DNA of 64,000 nucleotides from positions 1,763,001-1,827,000 of the forward strand of contig NZ_CP041091.1 of the NCBI RefSeq assembly GCF_006494815.1, written 5' to 3'. Positions 34,367 to 47,709 of the stretch are shown here, in pieces. Source of the stretch: Nocardioides sambongensis (GTDB lineage Bacteria; Actinomycetota; Actinomycetes; Propionibacteriales; Nocardioidaceae). Made by a program: the position numbers and the translations under genes. The notes under the pieces are model-generated. The model made no database searches. It was not told where the DNA came from and saw only the letters and a list, made by a program, of their open reading frames with translations. Numbering within the stretch: the stretch's first letter is position 1; each line of letters opens with the position of its first letter.

Positions 34367-35680
34367 TCACTCCAGGACCAGACCGGCCTTGACCAGCTCG
34401 GGCACGATCTTCTTCGTCTCGTCGAAGGCGATCAGCACGATGGCGTCGGGGTCGGTCGAGGCGAGCTCGTCGATCTCCGCGGTGTAGGTCGCGGCCTCCG
34501 GCGAGTACAGCGTCTTGGAGACGATGGTGCCGCCGGCCTCGGTGAAGAACTTCTCCACGTTGTCCGCCAGCGCCTCACCGTAGGAGTCCTGGCGGGCCAG
34601 GATCGCCACGTTCTGGTGACCGTCGCCCAGCAGGGTCGAGGCCATCACCGAGCCCTGCAGCACGTCGGACGGCGCGGTACGGAAGTACAGCCCGCTGTCG
34701 GCGTAGGAGTCGAACGCGGTCGAGGTGTTCGCCGGCGAGATCTGCGCGACACCGGCACCGGTGATCCGGTCGATGACGCTCAGCGACACCGACGAGGACG
34801 CGGCGCCGACGATCACGTCGACGTTCTTGGCCAGCAGGCTGTCGACGCTGGACGGCGCGATGTTGGGCGTGCCGTCACCGGAGTCGGCGTTGCCGAGGAA
34901 GTTGACCTTGAGGTCGGTCCCGGCCTCGTCGATCTCCTGGATCGCCAGCTCGACACCCGCGATCTCCGGGGGGCCGAGGAACGCGAGGTCACCCGAGGTC
35001 GGCAGCAGGCCGCCGATGTTGAGGGTGCCGTCGCCCTTCTCGACCTTGCCGATCTTCTGCTTGGCGCCGACGCTGTCGACGTCCGGGATCTCACCGGTGA
35101 CGTAGTCGACCGGCGCGTAGGTGTTGTCGTCGGCGTACTCGAAGACGCCGATCGTCGCGGCCGACGGGCTACCGGTCGAGTTGAGGTCGATCGGGCCGGA
35201 GACGCCGTCGTAGTCGATGTCCTCGCCGTCGGCGAGCAGGTCGGCGCAGGTGGCGAAGTCGGTGCACTTCTCACCTTCCGAGGTGACCGCCTGCATCTGG
35301 CTGCCGACCGCGGTGCCCGAGTCGTCGCCGGCGGCCAGCGCTGCCAGCGCCGCGGCGATGGTGGCGTCGTAGGACTCCGGACCGTAGGTGAAGTCCTTCA
35401 GCTTGCCGTTGACGCCGAGCAGGCGATCCTTGAAGTCATCGGCCAGTTCCGGACCCGGGTAGGTCGCCTTGGTGCCGGCGAGGGTGCCGGCGTCGAAGTC
35501 GGCCGAGTAGTCAGCGGTGTTCCCGTCCACGAAGTACCACTGCGTGCCCTCCGGGCCGGACGACGCGTTGTCGCTGCTGCCCGCGTTGTCGTCGGTGTCG
35601 TCGCCGCCGCATGCGGTCAGCGCCAGCGACGCGGCCAGCCCCAGCGCGCCGAGGCGCACGAGCTTGGAAGTGCGGTTCAT
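34367..35680 (-). CDS. Lipoprotein substrate-binding protein of the liv transporter, domain order apparently circularly permuted
   Basis: 437 residues from ATG 35680 with a lipoprotein signal ending LALTAC (lipidated Cys24). It belongs to the type I periplasmic binding family (Peripla_BP_6, LivK-like), but the order is swapped. Residues ~43-197 (TQWYFVDGNTADYSADF, GTKATYPGPELADDFKDRLL, ESYDATIAAALAALAAGDD, EDIDYDGVSGPIDL) correspond to the normal C-terminal part. Residues ~219-437 (LNIGGLLPTSGDLAFLGPPE, VDVIVGAASSSVSLSVID, GLYFRTAPSDVLQGSVMA, FDETKKIVPELVKAGL) correspond to the normal N-terminal part. A linker of about 20 residues (198-218) joins the old ends. The frame is open with proper signal and stop, so it looks functional. 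It is convergent with the liv operon and separated from it by the shared terminator. Confidence 0.88.
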   Translation of the reverse strand: MNRTSKLVRLGALGLAASLALTACGGDDTDDNAGSSDNASSGPEGTQWYFVDGNTADYSADFDAGTLAGTKATYPGPELADDFKDRLLGVNGKLKDFTYGPESYDATIAAALAALAAGDDSGTAVGSQMQAVTSEGEKCTDFATCADLLADGEDIDYDGVSGPIDLNSTGSPSAATIGVFEYADDNTYAPVDYVTGEIPDVDSVGAKQKIGKVEKGDGTLNIGGLLPTSGDLAFLGPPEIAGVELAIQEIDEAGTDLKVNFLGNADSGDGTPNIAPSSVDSLLAKNVDVIVGAASSSVSLSVIDRITGAGVAQISPANTSTAFDSYADSGLYFRTAPSDVLQGSVMASTLLGDGHQNVAILARQDSYGEALADNVEKFFTEAGGTIVSKTLYSPEAATYTAEIDELASTDPDAIVLIAFDETKKIVPELVKAGLVLE

Positions 35681-35859
35681 CAAGCCTCCGTCAGTTGTTC
35701 CCTGTCGGTCGGTCACCTGCGGCGACGCTGCCGATGTGATTCCGACCACCGTCTAAACGACGATCCCCACAAGGTAGACCGCAACTGGCCCCCTGATCCC
35801 CGCCTGGTACGCCTCGTTGTCAAGTTGTGACCATGGGGCCCGGCGGCAGGACCGCAGCG

Positions 35860-36477
35860 TCAGGCCCCGGCGCCGGGGACCCCGTGGGAGACCACGCCCT
35901 CGGCGACCTCGCGCATCGACATCCGCAGGTCCATCGCGGTCTTCTGGATCCAGCGGAACGCCTCGGGCTCGCTGAGCGAGAGCTGCTCCTGCAGGATGCC
36001 CTTGGCGCGGTCCACCGCCTTGCGGGTGTCCAGGCGCTCCTTCAGGTCGCTGACCTCGGCCTCGAGCTGGGCGATCTCGGCGTACCGGCTGACCGCCATC
36101 TCGATCGCGGGCACCAGGTCGGACTGGCTGAACGGCTTGACCAGGTAGGACATCGCGCCGGCCTCGCGAGCCCGCTCGACCAGCTCGCGCTGGGAGAAGG
36201 CGGTGAGCATGACGACGGGGGCGATCCGCTTCCCGGCGATCGCCTCGGCCGCCGCGATCCCGTCGAGCACGGGCATCTTCACGTCCAGGATCACCAGGTC
36301 CGGGCGCAGCTCCTCGGCCAGCTCGATCGCCTTCGCCCCGTCCGCGGCCTGGCCCAGCACCTGGTAGCCCTCCTCGGCCAGCATCTCGGCCAGGTCCATC
36401 CGGATCAGGGTCTCGTCCTCGGCGATGACCACGGTGCGGGTTGCTGCGGGTTTGCCGTCGGCGACTGCGTCGTTCAC
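35860..36477 (-). CDS. pdtaR: ANTAR-domain response regulator PdtaR-like
   Basis: 205 residues. The receiver domain has the acidic pair AEDET, the phosphoryl Asp in DLVILDVKMPVLDG, the conserved Thr in VMLTAFSQ and Lys in YLVKPF. A coiled linker follows, then the ANTAR RNA-binding domain (KAVDRAKGILQEQLSLSEPE, ending AEGVVSHG). PdtaR proteins act after transcription starts, binding paired hairpins in mRNA leaders when phosphorylated by PdtaS. No pdtaS lies in the window. It sits between the liv binding-protein gene and the tRNA, with pyk close by. Confidence 0.93.
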   Translation of the reverse strand: MNDAVADGKPAATRTVVIAEDETLIRMDLAEMLAEEGYQVLGQAADGAKAIELAEELRPDLVILDVKMPVLDGIAAAEAIAGKRIAPVVMLTAFSQRELVERAREAGAMSYLVKPFSQSDLVPAIEMAVSRYAEIAQLEAEVSDLKERLDTRKAVDRAKGILQEQLSLSEPEAFRWIQKTAMDLRMSMREVAEGVVSHGVPGAGA

Positions 36478-36623
36478 GGCACCAGGCTAGCCGCCGGAGG
36501 GCTCGGGCAGGACGTGAGCCGCGGCTCATCCCACCGCTCGGGTGCCCCGGGTCGCCGCGGTGACCCCGACACCGGCGTGAGCGGCGCCCGTCGGGTCGGA
36601 TAACGTGTCCCCGCGCGAAAGCC

Positions 36624-36696
36624 GCCCCGGTAGCCCAACGGCAGAGGCAGTGGTCTCAAACACCATCCAGTGTGAGTTCGAATCTCACCCGGGGCA
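36624..36696 (+). tRNA. tRNA with anticodon CAA (Leu) but short variable loop
   Basis: A 73-base cloverleaf can be drawn by hand. The acceptor stem GCCCCGG (36624-36630) pairs with CCGGGGC (36689-36695), with A discriminator at 36696. The D arm is GCCC/AGGC with one mismatch; the anticodon stem is GTGGT/ACCAT with loop CTCAAAC, so the anticodon at 36657-36659 is CAA. The T arm is GTGAG-TTCGAAT-CTCAC. CAA reads UUG leucine codons, and A73 fits leucine. The variable region is only five bases (36667-36671), whereas leucine tRNAs are normally class II with a long variable arm. CCA is not encoded. Confidence 0.8.
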
Positions 36697-36716
36697 CTGC
36701 GGCGTAGTGTTGCTGC

Positions 36717-37349
36717 ATGCGGGTGCTCCAGGCGACACCCGGCCGATGGGCGGCGACCTTGGCCGCCGCCACCGCGCTCGGCGTCCTGCACGGATGCTCC
36801 ACCCCGGGGTCGGGGTCGGGCACCGACACCGACGAGCCCTTCGTCACCGCCACCGACCCGACCCGCAGGACTCCGGTGCTGGCCCGCTGCGTCGCGGCCG
36901 ACCCGGAGGGCGAGGTGATGCTCCACCCGGGCTCGGTCTCGGCCACGGTCCCCACGCTGCTGCTCGCCGCCGACCTGACCGATGCCGAGAACCTCAGCGT
37001 GGTGGAGCGGGCGATCGTCCGGTACGACGGCACCTCGCAGGTCACCGGCATCGCGCTGAACTACCCGCCGCTCAAGGACGCCGGGATGGTCGGGTCGATG
37101 GGAGCCTGGCCGACGCGACGCCCGCTGGTCGGGACCACCCTCGGGCGCGGTGACGGCCAGCAGGCCGTGTTGGTCGCCATCCGGCTCACCGACCCCGAGG
37201 AGCCGGGCCGCCTCACCGGGGTGATGCTCACCCAGGACACCGGGGCCGGCCCGGACGACATCATCCTCCGCCAGCAGGTGCTGGTGAACCCGCCCGACCA
37301 GCCGTGCGACGTGCAGGCGGTCGCCGCCACCACCGCCTGGACCCGGTGA
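36717..37349 (+). CDS. Putative lipoprotein, unknown function
   Basis: 210 residues. A signal sequence with lipobox VLHGC places the lipidated Cys near residue 27, followed by a Gly/Ser/Thr linker (STPGSGSGTDTDE). The remainder is a compact, mainly beta domain of about 170 residues with no motif I recognise; a Cys near the end (QPCDVQAV) could pair with the early Cys in LARCVAAD. It starts 20 bases after the tRNA and is convergent with pyk. It is probably anchored to the outer face of the membrane. Confidence 0.7.
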   Translation: MRVLQATPGRWAATLAAATALGVLHGCSTPGSGSGTDTDEPFVTATDPTRRTPVLARCVAADPEGEVMLHPGSVSATVPTLLLAADLTDAENLSVVERAIVRYDGTSQVTGIALNYPPLKDAGMVGSMGAWPTRRPLVGTTLGRGDGQQAVLVAIRLTDPEEPGRLTGVMLTQDTGAGPDDIILRQQVLVNPPDQPCDVQAVAATTAWTR

Positions 37350-37366
37350 GGCCTGCGGGACCCGCC

Positions 37367-38826
37367 TCAGCGCCGCCGGTAGGCGGGGGCGACCTCGTTG
37401 ATCGCATCGCCCATCCGGTGGACCCGCAGCGCGTTGGTGGACCCGGGGATGCCGGGCGGGCTGCCCGCCACGATCACCACCAGGTCGCCCTCGGCGACGC
37501 GACCCGAGCGCAGCAGGTTCTCGTCGACCTGGCGCACCATCTCGTCGGTGTGCTCGACCTCGCCGGTCCGGTAGGTCTCCACGCCCCAGCTCAGGGCGAG
37601 CTGGGAACGCACCTTGTCCAACGGGGTGAAGGCGAGGACCGGGATCCGGCTGCGCAGCCGGGAGAGTCGGCGCGCGGAGTCACCGCTCTGGGTGAACGCG
37701 ACGACGTACTTGGCGTCGACCCGGTGGGCGACCTCCTCGGCCGCCTTGGTGATCACGCCGGAGCGGGTGCGCGGCTCCCACCGGATCCGGCCGAAGCGCT
37801 CCGGGAACGACCCTTCGAAGGCGTGCTTCTCGGTGGCGGTGATGATCCGGGCCATCGTCTCCACCGTGTGGATCGGGTGGTCGCCCACACTCGTCTCGCC
37901 CGACAGCATCACCGCATCCGCCCCGTCGAGCACGGCGTTGGCCACGTCGCTGGCCTCGGCCCGGGTGGGAGCGGGGTTGGTGACCATCGACTCCAGCATC
38001 TGGGTGGCCACGATCACCGGCTTCGCGTTGCGCCGCGCCTTCTCGATCACCTGCTTCTGCAGCACGGGGACCTCCTCGAGCGGGCACTCCACGCCCAGGT
38101 CGCCGCGGGCCACCATGAACCCGTCGAAGGCCTTGACGATCTCGTCGAGGTGCTCGATGGCCTGCGGCTTCTCGATCTTGGCGATGACCGGAACGAGGAT
38201 GTCCTCCTCGCGCATCACCTTGCGCACGTCCTCGGCGTCGTCGGCGTTGCGGACGAAGCTGAGCGCGATGAAGTCGACCCCGAGCCGCAGCGCGAAGCGC
38301 AGGTCCTCCTCGTCCTTCTCCGACAGCGCCGGCACCGAGACCGCGACGCCCGGCAGGTTGATGCCCTTGTGGTTGCTGACCGGTCCCCGACCAGCACCTC
38401 GGTCACCACGTCGGTGTCGGCGACCTCGACGACCCGGAGCCGCACCTTGCCGTCGTCGATCAGGATCGGGTCACCGGGGTGCACGTCACCGGGCAGACCC
38501 TTGTACGTCGTGCCGCAGATCTCCGCGTCGCCGGCCACCTCGCGCGTGGTGATCGTCCAGCGCTGGCCGCGCTTGAGCACGACCGGGCCCTCGGCGAAGG
38601 TGTCCAGGCGGATCTTGGGCCCCTGCAGGTCGGCGAAGATGCCCACACCGCGGCCGCTGGCCTCGGCGGCCGAGCGCACCAGCTCGTAGACCGACTCGTG
38701 CTCGGCGTGGGTGCCGTGGCTCATGTTCATCCGGGCGATGTCCATCCCGGCATAGACGAGCTCGCGGATCCGGCGCTCGGTGTTGGTCGCCGGTCCCAGG
38801 GTGCACACGATCTTGGCTCTCCGCAC
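37367..38826 (-). CDS. pyk: Pyruvate kinase, with an apparent one-base loss at 38385-38388
   Basis: With one base restored there are 487 codons, the normal length. The N-terminal segment from GTG 38826 shows [31 protein letters not shown] and [14 protein letters not shown]. It then leaves frame after DVVTEVLVG. The other frame resumes with [16 protein letters not shown] sequence and continues [47 protein letters not shown] and the signature [10 protein letters not shown]. The break is in a C4 run (+ strand), expected to be C5. The enzyme makes pyruvate and ATP from phosphoenolpyruvate and ADP. Both halves are conserved, so a sequencing error is the likeliest cause. Confidence 0.9.
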
Positions 38827-38902
38827 CCGTGCAGCCTAGTCCCCGGGCCTTGGAACGTTCACACCAGCCGCGCCGTCGCTGCGGTGACCACCCGGTGAAC
38901 GG

Positions 38903-38950
38903 ACGAGCCGGCAGGAGCACCACCGCGAACGGGGGCTCCTGCCGGCTCGT
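38903..38950. terminator. Long hairpin between gltD and pyk
   Basis: Perfect 16-base arms (38903-38918 and 38935-38950) with a 16-base loop lie 21 bases after the gltD stop on the minus strand and upstream of pyk. It is a likely terminator of the gltBD transcript, although the T-tract is poor. Confidence 0.7.
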
Positions 38951-38971
38951 GCTGACGCCGTCGCGCGACCC

Positions 38972-40440
38972 TCAGGCCACCACGGGACGGGCGGTCGGCG
39001 GGATCGGGGCGGGCAGCGTCGTCGAGCCGGTGAGGTACTCGTCCACGGCGGAGGCCGCAGCACGTCCCTCGGCGATCGCCCAGACGATCAGCGACTGGCC
39101 GCGGCCGGCGTCACCGGCCACGAAGACGCCGGGGACCGACGACTGGTAGTCGCTGTCACGTCGCACGTTGCCGCGCTCGTCGAGCTCCACGCCGAGCTGC
39201 TCGACCAGGCCGGGCTGCTCCGGGCCGACGAAGCCCATCGCGAACAGCACCAGGTCGGCCGGGATCTCGCGCTCGGTGCCCTCGACCTCGGTCAGCTTGC
39301 CGTCGACGAACTCGACGCCGACCAGGCGCAGCGACTTGACGTTGCCGTCCTCGTTGCCGATGAACTCCTTGGTGGAGACCGCGTACACCCGGTCACCGCC
39401 CTCCTCGTGGGCCGAGGAGACCCGGAAGATCATCGGGTACGTCGGCCACGGCTGGCCGGCCGGACGCTCCTCACCCGGCTGGGGCATGATCTCCAGCTGC
39501 GTGATCGACGCCGCACCCTGACGGATCGAGGTGCCCAGGCAGTCCGCACCGGTGTCACCGCCGCCGATGATCACCACGTGCTTGCCGTCGGCGCGGACCT
39601 GGCCCTCGACCTCCTGGCCGAGCGCGACCCGGTTGGCCTGGGGCAGGAACTCCATCGCCTGGTGGATCCCGCCGAGCTCGCGCCCGGGGACCGGCAGGTC
39701 CCGCGGCACGGTGGAGCCGATGGCGAGCACGACGGCGTCGTACCGGTCACGCAGCTGGTCGCCGGTGAGCTTGCCCACCCCGACCTCGACGCCGGCGCGG
39801 AAGACCGTGCCCTCGCGGCGCATCTGGTCCAGACGGCGCTCCAGGTGCACCTTCTCCATCTTGAACTCGGGGATGCCGTAGCGCAGCAGCCCGCCGGGCT
39901 CGTCGGCCCGCTCGTAGACCGCGACCGTGTGACCGGCGCGGGTCAGCTGCTGGGCGGTGGCCAGGCCGGCCGGCCCGGAGCCGACCACGGCGATGGTCTT
40001 GCCGGAGAGCCACTCCGGCGGCTGCGGCCGGACGTTCCCGGAGTCCCAGGCGCGGTCGATGATCGAGACCTCGATGTTCTTGATCGTCACCGGGTCCTGG
40101 TTGATGCCCAGCACGCAGGCGGTCTCGCACGGCGCGGGCACAGCCGCCCGGTGAACTCCGGGAAGTTGTTGGTCGCGTGCAGGCGCTCGATCGCACCCTC
40201 CCAGTCGTCGCGCCAGACCAGGTCGTTCCACTCGGGGATGATGTTGCCCAGCGGGCAGCCCTGGTGGCAGAACGGGATGCCGCAGTCCATGCAACGGCTG
40301 GACTGCACGTTGATGATCGGCAGCAGCGCGCGGCCCACCCCGTCGGGGTAGACCTCGTTCCAGTCCTGCACGCGCTCGTCGACCGGGCGCCGGGTCGCGC
40401 CCTCGCGACCGGCCTTGAGGAAGCCCTTCGGGTCAGCCAT
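38972..40440 (-). CDS. gltD: Glutamate synthase small subunit, with an apparent one-base loss at about 40135
   Basis: One restored base gives 490 codons, the family's usual size. From ATG 40440 the N-terminus [20 protein letters not shown] leads to the first Fe-S cysteine cluster ([14 protein letters not shown]), then [12 protein letters not shown]. There the frame breaks inside the second cluster, which should read [12 protein letters not shown]. The rest is in the other frame: FAD site [20 protein letters not shown] site [14 protein letters not shown] and the terminal [14 protein letters not shown]. It passes electrons from NADPH to the large subunit for glutamine-to-2-oxoglutarate amide transfer. 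It starts 59 bases after gltB. Confidence 0.92.
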
Positions 40441-40499
40441 GGTGCGCTCCCTTCTCCACGGCCTGACGAGCAGACCGGATGCCGTACTTGGGTCGGACC

Positions 40500-45065
<4,566 letters not shown>

Positions 45066-45087
45066 CAGAGTTCTCCCGTCGACTACG

Positions 45088-45119
45088 TCTGGGGGCTCAT
45101 CGCATGATGAGTCCCCAGA
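45088..45119. promoter_or_regulatory. Hairpin in the gltB upstream region
   Basis: Thirteen-base arms (45088-45100 and 45107-45119) pair with one G:T pair around a six-base loop, 23-54 bases before the gltB start. It could be an operator palindrome or an RNA leader structure. There is no run of T after it, so it is not an ordinary terminator. Confidence 0.45.
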
Positions 45120-45198
45120 AGGTGGGGCGCAAGGGACGTCACTGGCCCACGCGGCGGAGGCCTCAGGTTACCACCGTGTGAAGGGTGCTGATCCGCCG

Positions 45199-46245
45199 CT
45201 ACTCGTTGGTGGAACGCTCCGCGGACGTGTCGTCCGTCTCGTCGGACCCGCCGGGCGCCGGATCGGTCCCTGCGGTGGGCTCCTCGTCCGACCCGGTGTC
45301 GGTCCCCGCGTCGGTCTCCACGTCGGACTCAGCGTCGGACTCAGGGTCGGTCTCCGCCGCCGACGGTCCGCGGCCGGGCAGGTAGACGTCGGCCTCCCGC
45401 CCCGGGTGGGTGCGGCGGGAGTACTCGAAGGCGATCGCGGCGACCACGAAGAGCACGATCGAGGTCCACACGTTGAACCGCAGACCGAGCACGTTGTTGA
45501 GCTGTACGTCGTCGATGCGCAGGGCCTCGATCCAGCCGCGCCCCAGCGTGTAGGCCATCACGTAGAGCGCCATCACCCGGCCGTAGCCGAGGCGGAAGCG
45601 ACGCTCGAGCCAGATGATCAGCGCGAAGGCCGCGATGTTCCACAGGCTCTCGTAGAGGAACGTCGGGTGGAAGGTGGTGCCGACCTCGAAGGTGCAGGTG
45701 CCCGACCCGGGCGGGTAGTCGCAGGTGGTCGGCCAGTTGGCCGGGTCGATCTCGAGCCCCCACGGAAGGTCGGTCGGCTTGCCGTAGAGCTCCTGGTTGA
45801 ACCAGTTGCCCCAGCGGCCGATCGCCTGCGCGATGAGCAGGCCCGGGGCCAGCGCGTCCATGAACGGCAGGAACCGGATGCCCTTGCGGCGGGCCCCGAT
45901 GTAGGCACCGAGCGCGCCGAGCGCGATGCCGCCCCAGATGCCGAGGCCGCCCTTCCAGACGTAGAGCGCGCTGATCGGGTCCTTGCCCTCGCCGAAGTAC
46001 TTCTCCCAGTCGGTGGCCACGTGGTAGAGCCGAGCGCCCACGATGCCGAACGGGACCGCCCAGAGCGCGACGTCCTGCACGTCGCCGTACTGTCCGCCCC
46101 GGGCCTGCCAGCGGCGCTCGCCGATCCAGATGGCGGCGACGATGCCGAGGATGATGCACAGCGCATAGCCCCGGATCGGGACCGGCCCGAGGTTCCACAC
46201 TCCCTGGTCGGGACTGGGGATGGTGGCCACGATCAGGTCGAGCAT
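45199..46245 (-). CDS. lgt: Prolipoprotein diacylglyceryl transferase
   Basis: 348 residues with about seven helices. The Lgt signature is RWGNWFNQELYG near residue 142, and the second conserved block is HPTFLYESLWN near residue 190. The chain is longer than E. coli Lgt because of an acidic, low-complexity tail of ~70 residues (TDPESDAESDVETDAGTDTG) common in actinobacterial Lgt. It attaches diacylglycerol from phosphatidylglycerol to the lipobox Cys, serving the lipoproteins in this window. The position after trpCBA matches the mycobacterial order. Confidence 0.95.
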   Translation of the reverse strand: MLDLIVATIPSPDQGVWNLGPVPIRGYALCIILGIVAAIWIGERRWQARGGQYGDVQDVALWAVPFGIVGARLYHVATDWEKYFGEGKDPISALYVWKGGLGIWGGIALGALGAYIGARRKGIRFLPFMDALAPGLLIAQAIGRWGNWFNQELYGKPTDLPWGLEIDPANWPTTCDYPPGSGTCTFEVGTTFHPTFLYESLWNIAAFALIIWLERRFRLGYGRVMALYVMAYTLGRGWIEALRIDDVQLNNVLGLRFNVWTSIVLFVVAAIAFEYSRRTHPGREADVYLPGRGPSAAETDPESDAESDVETDAGTDTGSDEEPTAGTDPAPGGSDETDDTSAERSTNE

Positions 46246-46249
46246 GGTC

Positions 46250-46870
46250 TCAGTCCTCTTCCAGGAGGGTGTGGATGTCGGTGGCGAACTCCGTCGCGGA
46301 GGTCTCCTCGTTCCAGATCACCATCGCCTCGTCGTCCTCGACGGCGAGGACGAAGGTCGAGTGGCCGCCGAGATCGTATCCGCCCGTCGGCAGCTTCTTG
46401 CCGTCGCTGACGTAGACGTTGAGCGGCTCCCCCAGGGCGATGATGTCGTCGAGGTCCCCGGTCAGGCCGACGAACGAGTCGTCGTAGCCGTCCAGGTAGC
46501 GGCGCAGCGTCTTCTCGTCGTCGCGCGCGGGGTCGGTGGTCACGAAGACCATCCCGACCTGCTCCCGGTCGGCGTCGGTGAGCCGGTTCATCGACGCCGC
46601 GATGTTGTTCATCACCAGCGGGCAGATGTCCGGGCAGTTGGTGTAGCCGAAGAAGACCAGGGTGATCGGGTCGTCCGCGTCCTCGGCCAGGCTGTACGGC
46701 GACCCGTCGGTCGCGGTCAGGGACACATCCGGCACCTGCCAGTGGTTCTCCAGGCGACGCCCGGTGAAGTCCTGGGAGTCCTCCTCACCGCCGCAGGCGG
46801 CCAGGCTGACCGCGAGCACCAGCGCCAGGGGCAGGGCGAGGACGGCCCGGAGGCCGCGGCGGGCCCTCAC
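46250..46870 (-). CDS. SCO1/SenC-family copper chaperone lipoprotein
   Basis: 206 residues from GTG 46870, overlapping the trpA stop as GTGA. The signal ends with lipobox SLAAC (Cys25). The thioredoxin-like SCO domain has the copper-binding CPDIC (FGYTNCPDICPLVMNN) and a distant His in GGHSTFVLAV. It should deliver copper to the CuA centre of cytochrome c oxidase or act as a thiol reductase outside the membrane. Its place between trpA and lgt is unrelated to tryptophan synthesis but shares the transcript. Confidence 0.9.
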   Translation of the reverse strand: MRARRGLRAVLALPLALVLAVSLAACGGEEDSQDFTGRRLENHWQVPDVSLTATDGSPYSLAEDADDPITLVFFGYTNCPDICPLVMNNIAASMNRLTDADREQVGMVFVTTDPARDDEKTLRRYLDGYDDSFVGLTGDLDDIIALGEPLNVYVSDGKKLPTGGYDLGGHSTFVLAVEDDEAMVIWNEETSATEFATDIHTLLEED

Positions 46871-47709
46871 CGGGCAGCACCACCGGCGACGCCGGCGGCC
46901 AGGTCCTCGGTGAGGGCGGTGAGTGCCGAGAGGCCGGCCCCGCGGTCGGCGCCGGCGTCGGCGATGGCGCGGACGAAGGCGGAGCCGACGATCACGGCGT
47001 CGGCGTAGCCCGCGATCTCCGCGGCCTGGGCGCCGTTGCTGACCCCGAGGCCGACCCCGACCGGCAGGTCGGTGGTCGCCTTGGTGCGGGCCACCAGCGG
47101 CTCGGCGAGGTCACTGGTGGTGGCGCGGGCGCCGGTCACGCCCATCACCGCGGTGGCGTAGACGAACCCGCGGCAGGCCGCGGTGGTCATCGCGATCCGC
47201 TCGTCGGTCGAGGACGGCGCGACCAGGAACACCTTGTCCAGGTCGCGCGCGTCCGCCGCGGCGATCCACTCCGGCGCGTAGTCCGGCGTGATGTCGGGGG
47301 TGATCAGGCCAGCTCCTCCGGCGTCGGCCAGTCGCTGCGCGAACCGGTCGACCCCGTAGGCCTCCACCGGGTTCCAGGCGGTCATCACCAGGGTCGGGGT
47401 GCCGGTGGCGGCGACCGCCTCGACGGTGCGGAAGACGTCCTCGGTGCGCGCGCCGTTGTCCAGCGCCTGCTGCACCGCCGCCTGGATGGTCGGTCCGTCC
47501 ATCACCGGGTCGCTGTAGGGCAGGCCGATCTCGATGATGTCGCAGCCCGCGGCGACCAGCGCACGGAGCGCCTCGATCCCGCCGTCGACGTCCGGGTAGC
47601 CCGCCGGCAGGTAGCCGACCAGTGCCGCGCGACCCTCGGCCCGGGCCTTGGCGAACGCGCGCGCGGTGCCCCGAGCGTTGCCGATGTCCGCGGCGTTGCT
47701 GGTGCTCAT
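46867..47709 (-). CDS. trpA: Tryptophan synthase alpha chain
   Basis: 280 residues. The TIM barrel shows [12 protein letters not shown], the catalytic Glu in [20 protein letters not shown], the active Asp region in [15 protein letters not shown], and the phosphate-binding [15 protein letters not shown]. It cleaves indole-3-glycerol phosphate to indole for TrpB. The ATG at 47709 overlaps the trpB stop (ATGA). Confidence 0.96.
   Translation of the reverse strand: MSTSNAADIGNARGTARAFAKARAEGRAALVGYLPAGYPDVDGGIEALRALVAAGCDIIEIGLPYSDPVMDGPTIQAAVQQALDNGARTEDVFRTVEAVAATGTPTLVMTAWNPVEAYGVDRFAQRLADAGGAGLITPDITPDYAPEWIAAADARDLDKVFLVAPSSTDERIAMTTAACRGFVYATAVMGVTGARATTSDLAEPLVARTKATTDLPVGVGLGVSNGAQAAEIAGYADAVIVGSAFVRAIADAGADRGAGLSALTALTEDLAAGVAGGAAR

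Noticed and set aside
38972..40294. Alternative shorter GltD starting with an Arg/Pro-rich segment
   Set aside because: That segment is the out-of-frame reading of the Fe-S N-terminus; the true N-terminus is in the other frame from 40440.
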